Source of the DNA: Clostridia bacterium
Lineage (GTDB): Bacteria > Bacillota > Clostridia > Oscillospirales > Acutalibacteraceae
Direction: 5' to 3'
NCBI GenBank assembly: GCA_017502965.1
Contig: JAFVTZ010000020.1
Location: 1-10,257, forward strand
DNA length: 10,257 nt
The number at the start of each line of letters is the position of its first letter. The first letter of the stretch is position 1. Positions 1 to 6,359 of the stretch are shown one piece after another. The position numbers and the translations under genes are program-made. The notes under the pieces were generated by a model. It did no database searches. It saw only the letters and a program-made list of their open reading frames with translations, and was not told where the DNA came from.

Positions 1-254
1 TCGTATTCTTTAAGATTGTCAACCGTTATTATTCCTTTTTCGGGATAAAGTACGGCAGCGGTCTGCCTGCAACGGAGCAGAGGACTTGAATATAACTGCT
101 CAATTTCGGGGTATTCGGTATTCTCTTTCAAAAGGCGCAGTTCGTTAAGCCCTTCGGGGGAAAGCGGTGTATCAGTTTTACAGCCGATATACTGCCCTAA
201 AATATTTGCGTCGGTAGCGCCGTGGCGGATAAGATGGATTTTAAGGGTTTTCAT
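1..254 (-). CDS. Histidine phosphatase family protein (partial, 3' end beyond the window)
   Basis: The first 84 residues of a phosphoglycerate-mutase-like histidine phosphatase are visible; the rest lies past base 1. The N-terminus MKTLKIHLIRHGATDAN contains the family Arg-His-Gly signature (R10, H11, G12), where the histidine is the residue phosphorylated during catalysis. It is followed by a TPLSPEG segment and by SSPLLRCRQTA, which carries the second conserved arginine region. The family removes phosphate from small metabolites such as alpha-ribazole phosphate or phosphoglycerates; the substrate cannot be told from this fragment. The ATG (254-252) overlaps the hemW TGA by one base (TGATG), and a GGAG lies 8 bases upstream inside the hemW end, so the gene is very likely translationally coupled to hemW. 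The link to heme or acyl-phosphate metabolism is only positional. Confidence 0.88.
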   Translation of the reverse strand, partial: MKTLKIHLIRHGATDANILGQYIGCKTDTPLSPEGLNELRLLKENTEYPEIEQLYSSPLLRCRQTAAVLYPEKGIITVDNLKEY

Positions 255-1375
255 CACAAACACTCCAATAGTTCTGAAATTATTCTGTTAGAAAGTAACA
301 TTCCGTTATCTGTAAGCGATATACGGTTGTTGTCTGTATTCAAAAATTCTGCTTTTTTAAATAATTCACAGCGTTCAAAAAATTCTTTCGGTAAACTTTT
401 GCCGAAAAGTTTTGTGAATTCATCAGGGTTTAACCCCTCTTTAAGGCGAAGTCTTAACATAATGTATTCTTCTTCGCCACCGCAGTCCCCGTCACAAACA
501 GGGGAATTTCCGTTTAAAAACTTTGGTATACTGCGGTTATAGTAAAACCGCTTGCCGTCAAGCGCTGAATGGGCAGAGGGACCGAGTCCCAGATAATCAA
601 TACCCTGCCAGTATTTTATATTGTGACGGCTGATTTTCCCTTTCTTTGCAAAATTCGAAATTTCATAATGCGAATAACCTTTGTCTTCAAGGTATTGGCA
701 CATATAAAGATACTGCTCTGCCTGAGCGTCATCACAGGGCAAATTGAGTTCTTCCCTTTTCTTATAAAAAACAGTTTTTTCCTCAATTTTAAGCATATAA
801 GCCGAGATATGCTCGGGGCAGAGGGATAAAATAAAATCAAGATTATTTTTAAGTTTCTCATGATTGGAATGGGGAAGTCCTATCATAATATCAAGAGAAA
901 TATTCTCAAAACCCATTTTCCTTGCAAGTTTTACTGTTTTTTCAGTATCGCTTGCAGTATGGGTTCTGCCGAGAATTTTAAGTTCGCTGTCATCTCCGCT
1001 TTGTGCCCCTATAGACAGACGGTTAACTCCTGACTCTTTAGCATACCCGAGTAAATCCTCTACATTACCTGAGGGATTTAATTCCAGAGTGATTTCCTTG
1101 TTTTGCAGTAATGTAAAATTTTCATTTACAGCACTTATTAACTTTGGCAGACGGTGAGCGAGTAATGACGGTGTACCGCCGCCAAGGTAAATAGTATCAA
1201 TGGGGCGGTTTTTTAAAAGACCGCCCCATTTTTTTATGCTTTCAATCAAACCGTCAGTATATTCATCTAACGAATTCTCTGTTGCAAAGGTTGAAAAAAA
1301 GTCACAGTAATTGCATTTTTTTTCACAAAACGGAATGTGAAGATAAATTCCTAAAGGATTAGTCAAGAATTTCAC
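254..1375 (-). CDS. hemW: Radical SAM heme chaperone HemW (HemN-like)
   Basis: This is a radical SAM protein of the HemW/HemN family. HemW binds heme and a 4Fe-4S cluster and delivers heme to target proteins; older annotations call it oxygen-independent coproporphyrinogen III oxidase. The N-terminus PLGIYLHIPFCEKKCNYCDF carries the cluster motif CX3CX2C (C17, C21, C24 counted from the GTG start), and GGGTPS follows at 65-70 as the SAM-binding glycine motif. Farther on are an HNIKYW segment and a LGLGPSAHS segment typical of the family. With the GTG start at 1375-1373 the protein has 373 residues, close to the usual 375-380. An ATG at 1441 would add 22 residues not typical of the family and overlap pduL by 83 bases. 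A TTG at 1366-1364 is another option. No strong ribosome binding site precedes any of them, so translation probably depends on coupling to the end of pduL (17-base overlap). HemW rather than HemN is chosen from length and motif style. Confidence 0.9.
   Translation of the reverse strand: MKFLTNPLGIYLHIPFCEKKCNYCDFFSTFATENSLDEYTDGLIESIKKWGGLLKNRPIDTIYLGGGTPSLLAHRLPKLISAVNENFTLLQNKEITLELNPSGNVEDLLGYAKESGVNRLSIGAQSGDDSELKILGRTHTASDTEKTVKLARKMGFENISLDIMIGLPHSNHEKLKNNLDFILSLCPEHISAYMLKIEEKTVFYKKREELNLPCDDAQAEQYLYMCQYLEDKGYSHYEISNFAKKGKISRHNIKYWQGIDYLGLGPSAHSALDGKRFYYNRSIPKFLNGNSPVCDGDCGGEEEYIMLRLRLKEGLNPDEFTKLFGKSLPKEFFERCELFKKAEFLNTDNNRISLTDNGMLLSNRIISELLECL
1199..1235 (+). other. Terminator-shaped hairpin on the plus strand, inside and antisense to hemW
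   Basis: Bases 1199-1209 (AATGGGGCGGT) and 1220-1230 (ACCGCCCCATT) form a perfect 11-bp GC-rich stem, with further T-A and G-T pairing narrowing the 10-base loop. On the plus strand the stem runs directly into seven T residues (1229-1235), the layout of an intrinsic terminator. It lies within hemW codons about 48-59, read on the minus strand. The hemW mRNA would form the same hairpin but with A residues before it and no U tract after it, so it should not terminate hemW itself. Whether it stops antisense transcripts or is a chance of codon choice is unknown. Confidence 0.55.
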
Positions 1376-1931
1376 CAATGCAACTGCCGGGAACGCAGGC
1401 AGCATTTGCCTCGTCAGTATCAATATGCATAGCAAGAGCATAACTGTCGCTCACTCTGGCTACAACATCTCCGAATACAAGTGCTCTGCCCTCGGTGGGG
1501 ATTTTAACAGAAACAATCTGCTTGTCGGTAATGCCGTATTTCTCAGCATCGGCAACTGTCATATGTATATGACGCTTAGCGGCAATAACGCCCTCAGAAA
1601 TCTCTACTTCGCCTGCAGGTCCTATGAGTTTGCAAGCGCCTGTACCCTTAATGTCTCCCGATTCTCTGATGGGAGCGGTAACACCGATAGAACGGGCATC
1701 TGTGAGAGAGAGTTCAACCTGAGTATCAGGACGGACAGGGCCTAAAATAGAAGCCTTTAAAGAACCCTTTGTTCCTACAACTGTAACCTTTTCTTCGCAA
1801 GCGAACTGTCCCGGCTGGGAAAGGTCTTTCTTATTGGTAAGTTCATAACCCTCACCGAAAAGAATGTCAAGATCCTTGCGTGATACATGAACATGACGCG
1901 CTGATATTTCAACTAAAACTTCCTTTTTCAT
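1359..1931 (-). CDS. pduL: Phosphate propanoyltransferase / phosphotransacetylase, PduL type
   Basis: PduL-family phosphotransacylase, converting acyl-CoA plus phosphate to acyl-phosphate plus CoA (acetyl or propionyl). The two zinc-binding beta-barrel repeats are visible: ISARHVHVS near the N-terminus (H13, H15) and KRHIHMT (H121, H123), plus E73 in TQVELS and H169 in MHIDTDEAN. The spacing of these residues matches the known dinuclear zinc site. KDLSQPGQFA and LGPVRPDTQ are further family segments. The start at 1931 is chosen because AAAAGGAG lies just upstream and the sequence then begins MKKEVLVEISARH; an upstream TTG at 1952 is less likely. The 190-residue protein lacks the N-terminal encapsulation extension of microcompartment PduL, and no shell gene is in the window, so a cytosolic acetate/ATP-yielding role is inferred. 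It is the first gene of the pduL-hemW-phosphatase cluster and has its own promoter. Confidence 0.93.
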   Translation of the reverse strand: MKKEVLVEISARHVHVSRKDLDILFGEGYELTNKKDLSQPGQFACEEKVTVVGTKGSLKASILGPVRPDTQVELSLTDARSIGVTAPIRESGDIKGTGACKLIGPAGEVEISEGVIAAKRHIHMTVADAEKYGITDKQIVSVKIPTEGRALVFGDVVARVSDSYALAMHIDTDEANAACVPGSCIGEILD

Positions 1932-1966
1932 TTTTAAAACTCCTTTTGCCAAAATTTATATATACT

Positions 1967-1981
1967 AATTGTATCACAATT
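1967..1981. promoter_or_regulatory. Inverted repeat over the pduL -10 box (possible operator)
   Basis: AATTGT-ATC-ACAATT is a perfect 6-bp inverted repeat with a 3-base spacer. It covers the whole predicted -10 element of the pduL promoter, where a bound protein would block RNA polymerase. I do not recognise it as the site of a particular regulator, and an AT-rich 12-base match could arise by chance. Confidence 0.3.
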
Positions 1982-1995
1982 TTGCAGTATTTCAA
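1968..1995 (-). promoter_or_regulatory. Sigma-A-type promoter for pduL-hemW
   Basis: Read on the minus strand, TTGAAA (1995-1990) is followed after 16 bases by TACAAT (1973-1968). The bases before the -10 box are TGA, giving an extended -10 (TGnTACAAT). It lies about 37 bases upstream of the pduL ATG and points into the minus-strand cluster. Confidence 0.68.
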
Positions 1996-2028
1996 GTATA
2001 AATAAAAATAAAATTAAATATGTTTAGA

Positions 2029-2057
2029 TTGACTTTATTGTACTTATAAGTTAAAAT
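2029..2057 (+). promoter_or_regulatory. Sigma-A-type promoter for pyrH-frr
   Basis: TTGACT (2029-2034) and TAAAAT (2052-2057) are separated by exactly 17 bases, each one base off consensus, in an AT-rich stretch 40 bases upstream of the pyrH ATG. This is the only clear promoter seen for the long plus-strand cluster. No rpsB or tsf gene precedes pyrH, so pyrH begins its own transcription unit here. Confidence 0.75.
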
Positions 2058-2097
2058 ATAAATAATAAAATAAAGGATAAAGTGTTGGGGTGTAATT

Positions 2098-2802
2098 ATG
2101 AAACCGGTTTATAAAAGAGTGCTCCTTAAACTCAGCGGCGAAGTGCTTGCGGGTGAAAAGGGCGTAGGAATTGATTTTGATAAGGTACTCAGCGTTTGCG
2201 AAAGGGTAAAAACCTGTGTAGAGATGGGGGTTCAGGTAGCCATAGTTGTAGGCGGCGGAAACTTCTGGCGCGGCAGGTCTTCAGGCAAGATGGACAGAAC
2301 AAGAGCCGACCATATGGGTATGCTCGCAACCTCTATTAACTCGCTTGCATTGGCAGATGCATTAGAACAACTCGGTGTTACTGCCCGTGTGCAGACCGCT
2401 ATTGAAATGCGTGCTATTGCAGAGCCTTATATCCGCAGTAAAGCAGTCCGCCATCTTGAAAAGGGCAGAGTTGTTATTTTCGGATGCGGAACAGGAAATC
2501 CCTTCTTCTCAACCGATACTGCTGCGGCTTTGAGAGCGGCTGAAATCGGTGCTGACGTAATCTTCAAAGCAACTAATGTTGACGGCGTTTATGACAGCGA
2601 CCCGAAACTCAACCCCGATGCTAAGAAATACGATACATTATCCCACATTGAGGTGCTCCAGCAGGGACTTCATGTTATGGACAGTACTGCCGCATCCCTT
2701 TGTATGGATAACAATATCGAAATACTTGTATTCAATCTTGAAAATCCCGATAATATCGTTGCTGCTATGACAGGCGAAACTATCGGTACAATAGTGAAAT
2801 AA
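2098..2802 (+). CDS. pyrH: UMP kinase
   Basis: Bacterial uridylate kinase of the amino-acid-kinase fold, phosphorylating UMP to UDP with ATP in the cytoplasm, a step toward all other pyrimidine nucleotides. The 234 residues match the family length of about 240. Visible motifs are KLSGEVLAG at the N-terminus (phosphate binding), VVGGGNFWRGR near residues 50-60, DHMGMLATSINSLAL, GTGNPFFSTDTAAALRA and NVDGVYDSDP in the nucleotide-binding C-terminal half. The ATG is preceded by GGGGTG and a close sigma-A-like promoter. frr starts 11 bases after its stop, a pairing conserved across many bacteria. These enzymes are usually hexamers regulated by GTP and UTP, which is family knowledge and not visible here. 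Confidence 0.97.
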   Translation: MKPVYKRVLLKLSGEVLAGEKGVGIDFDKVLSVCERVKTCVEMGVQVAIVVGGGNFWRGRSSGKMDRTRADHMGMLATSINSLALADALEQLGVTARVQTAIEMRAIAEPYIRSKAVRHLEKGRVVIFGCGTGNPFFSTDTAAALRAAEIGADVIFKATNVDGVYDSDPKLNPDAKKYDTLSHIEVLQQGLHVMDSTAASLCMDNNIEILVFNLENPDNIVAAMTGETIGTIVK

Positions 2803-2813
2803 GGAGAACTTTT

Positions 2814-3167
2814 ATGAACGAATTACTTAAAAATACCGAAGAAAAAATGAATAAAACCGTAGCTGTCTTGGAAAGAGATTACAAATCTATCCGTGCAGGC
2901 AGAGCAAATGCTTCTGTGCTTGACAGAATTACTGTTGATTATTACGGTGCTCCCACTCCCATTCAGCAGATGGCTGCAGTTTCTGTGCCCGAGCCCCGTG
3001 TTCTTATGATTTCTCCTTGGGATGCTTCAACCCTCAGAGATATCGAAAAGGCAATTTTAGTTTCTGATATTGGTATCAATCCCCAGAACGACGGTAAGGT
3101 TATCCGTCTTTCATTCCCCCCGCTTACCGAGGAACGCCGTAAAGAAATAGTTAAAGATGTTAAGTAA
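2814..3167 (+). CDS. frr: Ribosome recycling factor, N-terminal part (gene interrupted by in-frame TAA)
   Basis: These 117 residues align with the first two thirds of ribosome recycling factor, which with EF-G splits post-termination ribosomes. Seen are the first helix of domain I with YKSIRAGRANASVLD, all of domain II (VDYYGAPTPIQQ, SPWDASTL, SDIGINPQNDG) and the start of the second long helix (LTEERRKEIVKDVK). The reading frame then meets TAA at 3165-3167 and continues in the same frame from ATG at 3168. Homologues usually read Lys-Lys-Met here, so one A-to-T change (AAA to TAA) explains the stop. An excellent AAGGAG ribosome binding site overlaps the pyrH stop. No other damage is visible. 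The fragment alone would lack most of the three-helix bundle, including the essential arginine region. Options are a consensus error, a recent nonsense mutation, stop readthrough or a split protein. Confidence 0.9.
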   Translation: MNELLKNTEEKMNKTVAVLERDYKSIRAGRANASVLDRITVDYYGAPTPIQQMAAVSVPEPRVLMISPWDASTLRDIEKAILVSDIGINPQNDGKVIRLSFPPLTEERRKEIVKDVK

Positions 3168-3368
3168 ATGGCAGAGGAAAACAAGGTTGCTGTGCGCAAT
3201 ACCCGCCGTGATGCCATTGAAAAACTCAAAGGTCTTAAAAAGGCTAACACCGTAACAGAAGACGATGTTACAAACGGTGAGAAGAAGATTCAGAATCTTA
3301 CCGATAAATACTGCAAGGAAATTGACGAACTTGCGGCTCTTAAAGAAAAAGAAATACTCGAAATCTAA
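3168..3368 (+). CDS. frr: Ribosome recycling factor, C-terminal part (same frame, after the TAA)
   Basis: This continuation of frr encodes 66 residues from an ATG directly after the TAA. It holds the conserved VAVRNTRRDA segment, whose arginines correspond to the essential Arg129/Arg132 region of the E. coli protein, then the rest of helix 2 and all of helix 3, ending DELAALKEKEILEI. Adding both parts and the stop codon gives 184 codons, matching the usual length of about 185. There is no clear ribosome binding site before the ATG, so if this part is made separately it would most likely be by reinitiation of ribosomes that terminated at the adjacent TAA. TAA is used as a normal stop by pyrH, cdsA, dxr, rseP and ispG, so codon reassignment is not supported. 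If the TAA is an error, 2814-3368 is one intact gene. Confidence 0.85.
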   Translation: MAEENKVAVRNTRRDAIEKLKGLKKANTVTEDDVTNGEKKIQNLTDKYCKEIDELAALKEKEILEI

Positions 3369-3378
3369 TAAAATTTTA

Positions 3379-3408
3379 AAAGGGCTGTAGAAAACAGCCC
3401 TTTATTCT
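3379..3408 (+). terminator. Intrinsic terminator or attenuator between frr and uppS
   Basis: AAAGGGCTGT (3379-3388) and ACAGCCCTTT (3394-3403) form a perfect 10-bp stem with a 5-base AGAAA loop, followed by the T-rich tail TTTATTCTT. It lies 11 bases after the frr stop and only 24 bases before the uppS ATG. It would end the pyrH-frr unit at least partly. No room for a promoter remains between it and uppS, so incomplete termination (attenuation) or an unseen promoter inside frr must supply uppS. Confidence 0.75.
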
Positions 3409-3427
3409 TCAGATAAGAGGTGTTATA

Positions 3428-4141
3428 ATGCCGCTTTTTAAAAAACAGCCCCAAAACCGCATACTTCCTACCCATATTGCAATAATAATGGACGGTAACG
3501 GCAGATGGGCAAAAAAACGCTCTATGCCTAGAAGTGCAGGTCATGTTGCAGGGGCAAAAACCTTTAAAAATATAGCAAGATACTGCAATAAAATAGGTCT
3601 GAAATACTTGACTGTTTATGCTTTTTCTACCGAAAACTGGAAAAGACCCAAAGATGAGGTAGAGGGCATTATGAATCTGCTCAGGGATTATCTTAAAGAT
3701 GCCGAAAATTTCAAAAACGAAAATATAAAGGTTAAATTTATCGGCGATTTGGAACCTTTAGCAGATGATATCAAGGAACTCATCAAAAAGGATGAGGACG
3801 GCTCAAAAGATGCCACAGGACTTAATCTGAGCATTGCCATAAATTACGGCGGTAAAGATGAGATAACAAAGGCGGTCAGGAAAATTGTAAATGAGGGAAT
3901 ACCTGCCGCAGAAATCACCGAACAGACTATTTCCGACCGTCTTTATACAGGCGGTATGCCCGACCCTGATTTTATTATCAGACCGAGCGGGGAATACAGG
4001 CTTTCAAATTACCTTATCTGGCAGTCGGCTTATGCGGAGTATTGGTTTTCGGATGTGCTGTGGCCTGATTTCACCCCAAAACATCTTGAAAAGGCTATAG
4101 ATGATTATAACCATAGAAACAGACGCTTTGGCGGAGTGTAG
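3428..4141 (+). CDS. uppS: Isoprenyl transferase, undecaprenyl diphosphate synthase
   Basis: cis-Prenyltransferase that extends farnesyl diphosphate with isopentenyl diphosphate units to make the C55 carrier lipid for peptidoglycan and other wall polymers. At 237 residues it has the usual length. The catalytic motif IAIIMDGNGRWAKKR contains D22, which binds magnesium-diphosphate. YAFSTENWKRP lies at 64-74, and RPSGEYRLSNYLIWQ at 185-199 gives the isopentenyl-diphosphate-binding arginines and serine. The more common form of this last motif is RTSGEQRLSNF; the substitutions here are conservative and the key R and S residues remain. The ATG has AGAGGTG upstream. It follows the frr hairpin and precedes cdsA, the common Bacillota order. 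The product chain length is inferred from the family and context. Confidence 0.96.
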   Translation: MPLFKKQPQNRILPTHIAIIMDGNGRWAKKRSMPRSAGHVAGAKTFKNIARYCNKIGLKYLTVYAFSTENWKRPKDEVEGIMNLLRDYLKDAENFKNENIKVKFIGDLEPLADDIKELIKKDEDGSKDATGLNLSIAINYGGKDEITKAVRKIVNEGIPAAEITEQTISDRLYTGGMPDPDFIIRPSGEYRLSNYLIWQSAYAEYWFSDVLWPDFTPKHLEKAIDDYNHRNRRFGGV

Positions 4142-4161
4142 GATTTTGTTAAAACAAAATC
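4142..4161 (+). other. AT-rich hairpin flush with the left end of repeat copy A
   Basis: GATTTTGT (4142-4149) and ACAAAATC (4154-4161) form a perfect 8-bp stem with a 4-base TAAA loop. It begins directly after the uppS stop and ends at the base before the repeated element starts. It has no U tract and few GC pairs, so strong termination is unlikely. A similar AT-rich hairpin precedes the other repeat copy. Confidence 0.45.
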
Positions 4162-4276
4162 AGTGAATAGTTAATAATGAAAAGTGAAAAGTTAATGTGT
4201 CGGCTATGCCGACGATATATATCGTGCCGAAAGCGGCACACAATAATTATTCATTATTCATCATTCATTTTGCATT
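4162..4276 (+). repeat. MITE-like palindromic intergenic repeat, copy A
   Basis: This noncoding element has a second copy in the same orientation at 7441-7563. The left arm is built from 7-base units such as TGAATAG and TGAAAAG, and the right arm (ATTATTCATTATTCATC and on) is its imperfect reverse complement, so the whole can fold back on itself. The centre has two GC-rich hairpins, GTCGGC-TAT-GCCGAC (4199-4213) and GTGCCG-AAAG-CGGCAC (4224-4239), separated by an AT palindrome. It encodes no protein. The end coordinates are set by where the similarity to copy B fades. No target-site duplication was seen around this copy. Confidence 0.8.
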
Positions 4277-4300
4277 AATTTTATTACGGAGTGATAAAAA

Positions 4301-5215
4301 ATGAAAACTCGTATTATTTCGGGATTAGTAATGGGTGTTATTGTGGCGGCTGTGCTGGCACTCGGATATTTTGTGAATTCTGTTATAGTAACCATTGCTA
4401 TTGCGGCAATCTCTGTTATAGCAATTTACGAACTGCTTCACAATGCGGCAGGAATAACAAACAAAGTATGCCTTGCAGGTGCAGGTGTTTTTTCTGTTCT
4501 CAATATTCTTGCAAGAGATTATTATGTTCAGAGATTTCTGCGTGTTGAGTTTGCAGATACAGGCAGCAATAAGCTTTTTGGTTATTTTTCATCTGTTACA
4601 AGCGATGTAATAGAGCAGAAAATGTGGATAAACAATTATAAAGAAACCGTTATTCCGCTGATTGCGGTTATTTACTTTTTCTTTGCTGTTATTATGATAC
4701 TTAAAAATCATAAAGATTTCGGTTTGCCGAGAATTGTGACATTTTCTGCCATGCCTATAGTTTTGTCCTATGCTTTCAGTTCATTAAACAGTATTATAAC
4801 CGAGCAGGGAATAATATACTATTTATTGATGCTCCTTAATTTCTCAAGTATTTGCGATATGGGTGCTTATTTTGTCGGAGTCACTTGCGGAAAGCATAAA
4901 CTCTGCCCCAATATCAGCCCTAAAAAGACGATTGAGGGAGCAATAGGCGGTATAGTTTCAAGCCTTGTGTTTACGGTTGTTTTTGCATTTGCTTTCGGTA
5001 TGACCGCGAAACTTGTAACCTCTCTTATTTTCACAGTTCCGCTTTGCATTGTCGGAATGATGGGTGATTTGTTTGCGTCTTCCATAAAGCGTTCTGTAAA
5101 CTTAAAGGATTACGGCAGTCTTATTCCGGGACACGGCGGTATTCTTGACAGAATGGACAGTATTTTAATGATTGCACCGCTACTGTATCTCTGCATGGAA
5201 ATTGGTGTGATATAA
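4301..5215 (+). CDS. cdsA: Phosphatidate cytidylyltransferase (CDP-diacylglycerol synthase)
   Basis: Integral membrane enzyme that makes CDP-diacylglycerol from phosphatidic acid and CTP, the precursor of the anionic phospholipids. The signature of the family is complete at the C-terminus (residues about 261-284): SIKRSVNLKDYG followed by LIPGHGGILDR, with the aspartates that bind metal. Several hydrophobic segments are visible, starting with a long N-terminal one at about 5-45, then around 105-130, 140-185, 205-235 and 285-300. At 304 residues it is slightly longer than many homologues (about 265-285), the extra length being a polar stretch after residue 50. The ATG has GGAG nine bases upstream, just past repeat copy A. 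Its TAA overlaps the dxr ATG by one base (TAATG), so the two are coupled. Confidence 0.95.
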   Translation: MKTRIISGLVMGVIVAAVLALGYFVNSVIVTIAIAAISVIAIYELLHNAAGITNKVCLAGAGVFSVLNILARDYYVQRFLRVEFADTGSNKLFGYFSSVTSDVIEQKMWINNYKETVIPLIAVIYFFFAVIMILKNHKDFGLPRIVTFSAMPIVLSYAFSSLNSIITEQGIIYYLLMLLNFSSICDMGAYFVGVTCGKHKLCPNISPKKTIEGAIGGIVSSLVFTVVFAFAFGMTAKLVTSLIFTVPLCIVGMMGDLFASSIKRSVNLKDYGSLIPGHGGILDRMDSILMIAPLLYLCMEIGVI

Positions 5216-6351
5216 TGAAAAAACTGATTATTTTAGGCTCTACAGGCTCAATAGGAACTCAGGCTCTCGAAGTTTGCAGGAGAGACGGTTATAAAGTCAC
5301 CGCTTTGGCGGCAGGAAGTAATATAGAACTGCTCGAAAAGCAGGCAAGGGAGTTTAAACCTTTAACCGTTGCGGTTTTCGATGAACAAAAGGCAAAGGAA
5401 CTTAAAATAAAACTTGCCGATACAAATATAAAAGTTTTATCGGGAGTAGAGGGTGTTTGCCAAGTGGCAGAGGGTGAGGGAGATATTGTCCTCAATTCAA
5501 TAGTCGGTATTGCAGGACTAAGACCCACACTTTCGGCTATAGATGCAGGCAAAACCGTTGCCCTTGCAAATAAAGAAACCTTGGTTACAGGCGGGGAAAT
5601 AGTAAACCGAAAGGCGAGAGAAAAAGGGGTAAAAATTCTCCCTGTTGACAGCGAACATTCTGCAATTTTTCAGTCAATTCAGGGAGCACCCGAAAAAAGT
5701 GTTAAAAAAATATTGCTTACAGCATCGGGCGGCCCTTTTTACGGGAAAAAGAAAAGCGATTTAGAAAATGTTACTGTTAAAGAGGCTTTGAATCACCCCA
5801 ACTGGTCAATGGGAGCCAAAATCACTATTGACTCTGCAAGCCTTATGAATAAAGGCCTTGAAGTTATAGAGGCGGTGCATTTATTTGGACTTCCTGCACG
5901 TGATATCGAGGTTTTAGTTCACAGGCAGAGTATCGTTCATTCGGGAGTAGAACTTTCGGACGGTGCGGTTATAGCGCAACTTGGAACTCCAGATATGCGT
6001 CTTCCGATTCAGTATGCGCTGACCTATCCTGAAAGAAGCAACTTTGCCTTTGAGCATTTAAGCCTTGCCGATATCGGCACTCTGACTTTCGAAAAACCGG
6101 ACACTGAAACTTTCAGGTGTCTGCCCCTTTGTATTGCGGCAATAAACGAGGGTGGGCTTGCGCCCACGGCTGTAAACGGCGCTAATGAGGAGGCAGTCCG
6201 CCTTTTCTTAGAAGGAAAAATAAAATTTCTGCAAATTGCCGATTTGGTGGAAAAAGCACTTTTATGTGTCAATAATAAAAAAGAATTCAGTCTTGATGAT
6301 ATTCTCGCAACCGATAAAGCGGCGAGAGAACTTGTGAGAAACTATATTTAA
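5215..6351 (+). CDS. dxr: 1-deoxy-D-xylulose 5-phosphate reductoisomerase
   Basis: Second enzyme of the MEP isoprenoid pathway, converting 1-deoxy-D-xylulose 5-phosphate to 2-C-methyl-D-erythritol 4-phosphate with NADPH. The N-terminal Rossmann motif is GSTGSIG (8-14). NKETLV follows at 119-124, then the metal site PVDSEHSA with D145 and E147, the flexible-loop segment HPNWSMG (194-200) and the substrate motif SLMNKGLEVIEA with N212, K213 and E216. The length of 378 residues matches the family (about 380-400). The start overlaps the cdsA stop by one base and no strong ribosome binding site stands alone, so coupled translation is likely. rseP begins 8 bases after its stop. The same cluster holds ispG and uppS, so isoprenoid precursor supply and carrier-lipid synthesis are co-located. 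Confidence 0.97.
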   Translation: MKKLIILGSTGSIGTQALEVCRRDGYKVTALAAGSNIELLEKQAREFKPLTVAVFDEQKAKELKIKLADTNIKVLSGVEGVCQVAEGEGDIVLNSIVGIAGLRPTLSAIDAGKTVALANKETLVTGGEIVNRKAREKGVKILPVDSEHSAIFQSIQGAPEKSVKKILLTASGGPFYGKKKSDLENVTVKEALNHPNWSMGAKITIDSASLMNKGLEVIEAVHLFGLPARDIEVLVHRQSIVHSGVELSDGAVIAQLGTPDMRLPIQYALTYPERSNFAFEHLSLADIGTLTFEKPDTETFRCLPLCIAAINEGGLAPTAVNGANEEAVRLFLEGKIKFLQIADLVEKALLCVNNKKEFSLDDILATDKAARELVRNYI

Positions 6352-6359
6352 ACAAAGCG

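Noticed and set aside
1359..1441. Long hemW start at ATG 1441
   Set aside because: It adds 22 residues outside the family N-terminus and a longer overlap with pduL; the radical SAM domain begins just after the GTG at 1375.
3165..3167. TAA as a reassigned sense codon
   Set aside because: TAA ends pyrH, frr, cdsA, dxr, rseP, ispG and pduL at the expected protein lengths, so it is a normal stop in this genome.
3968..4016. UppS motif variant RPSGEYRLSNY as a sign of changed function
   Set aside because: The arginines and serine that bind isopentenyl diphosphate are kept, and Pro and Tyr substitutions are tolerated in the family, so it was not raised as a finding.
6152..6167. Hairpin GTGGGC-TTGC-GCCCAC inside dxr
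   Set aside because: It is a short 6-bp stem in a coding region with no U tract; it follows from codons of the conserved Gly-Leu-Ala-Pro segment.
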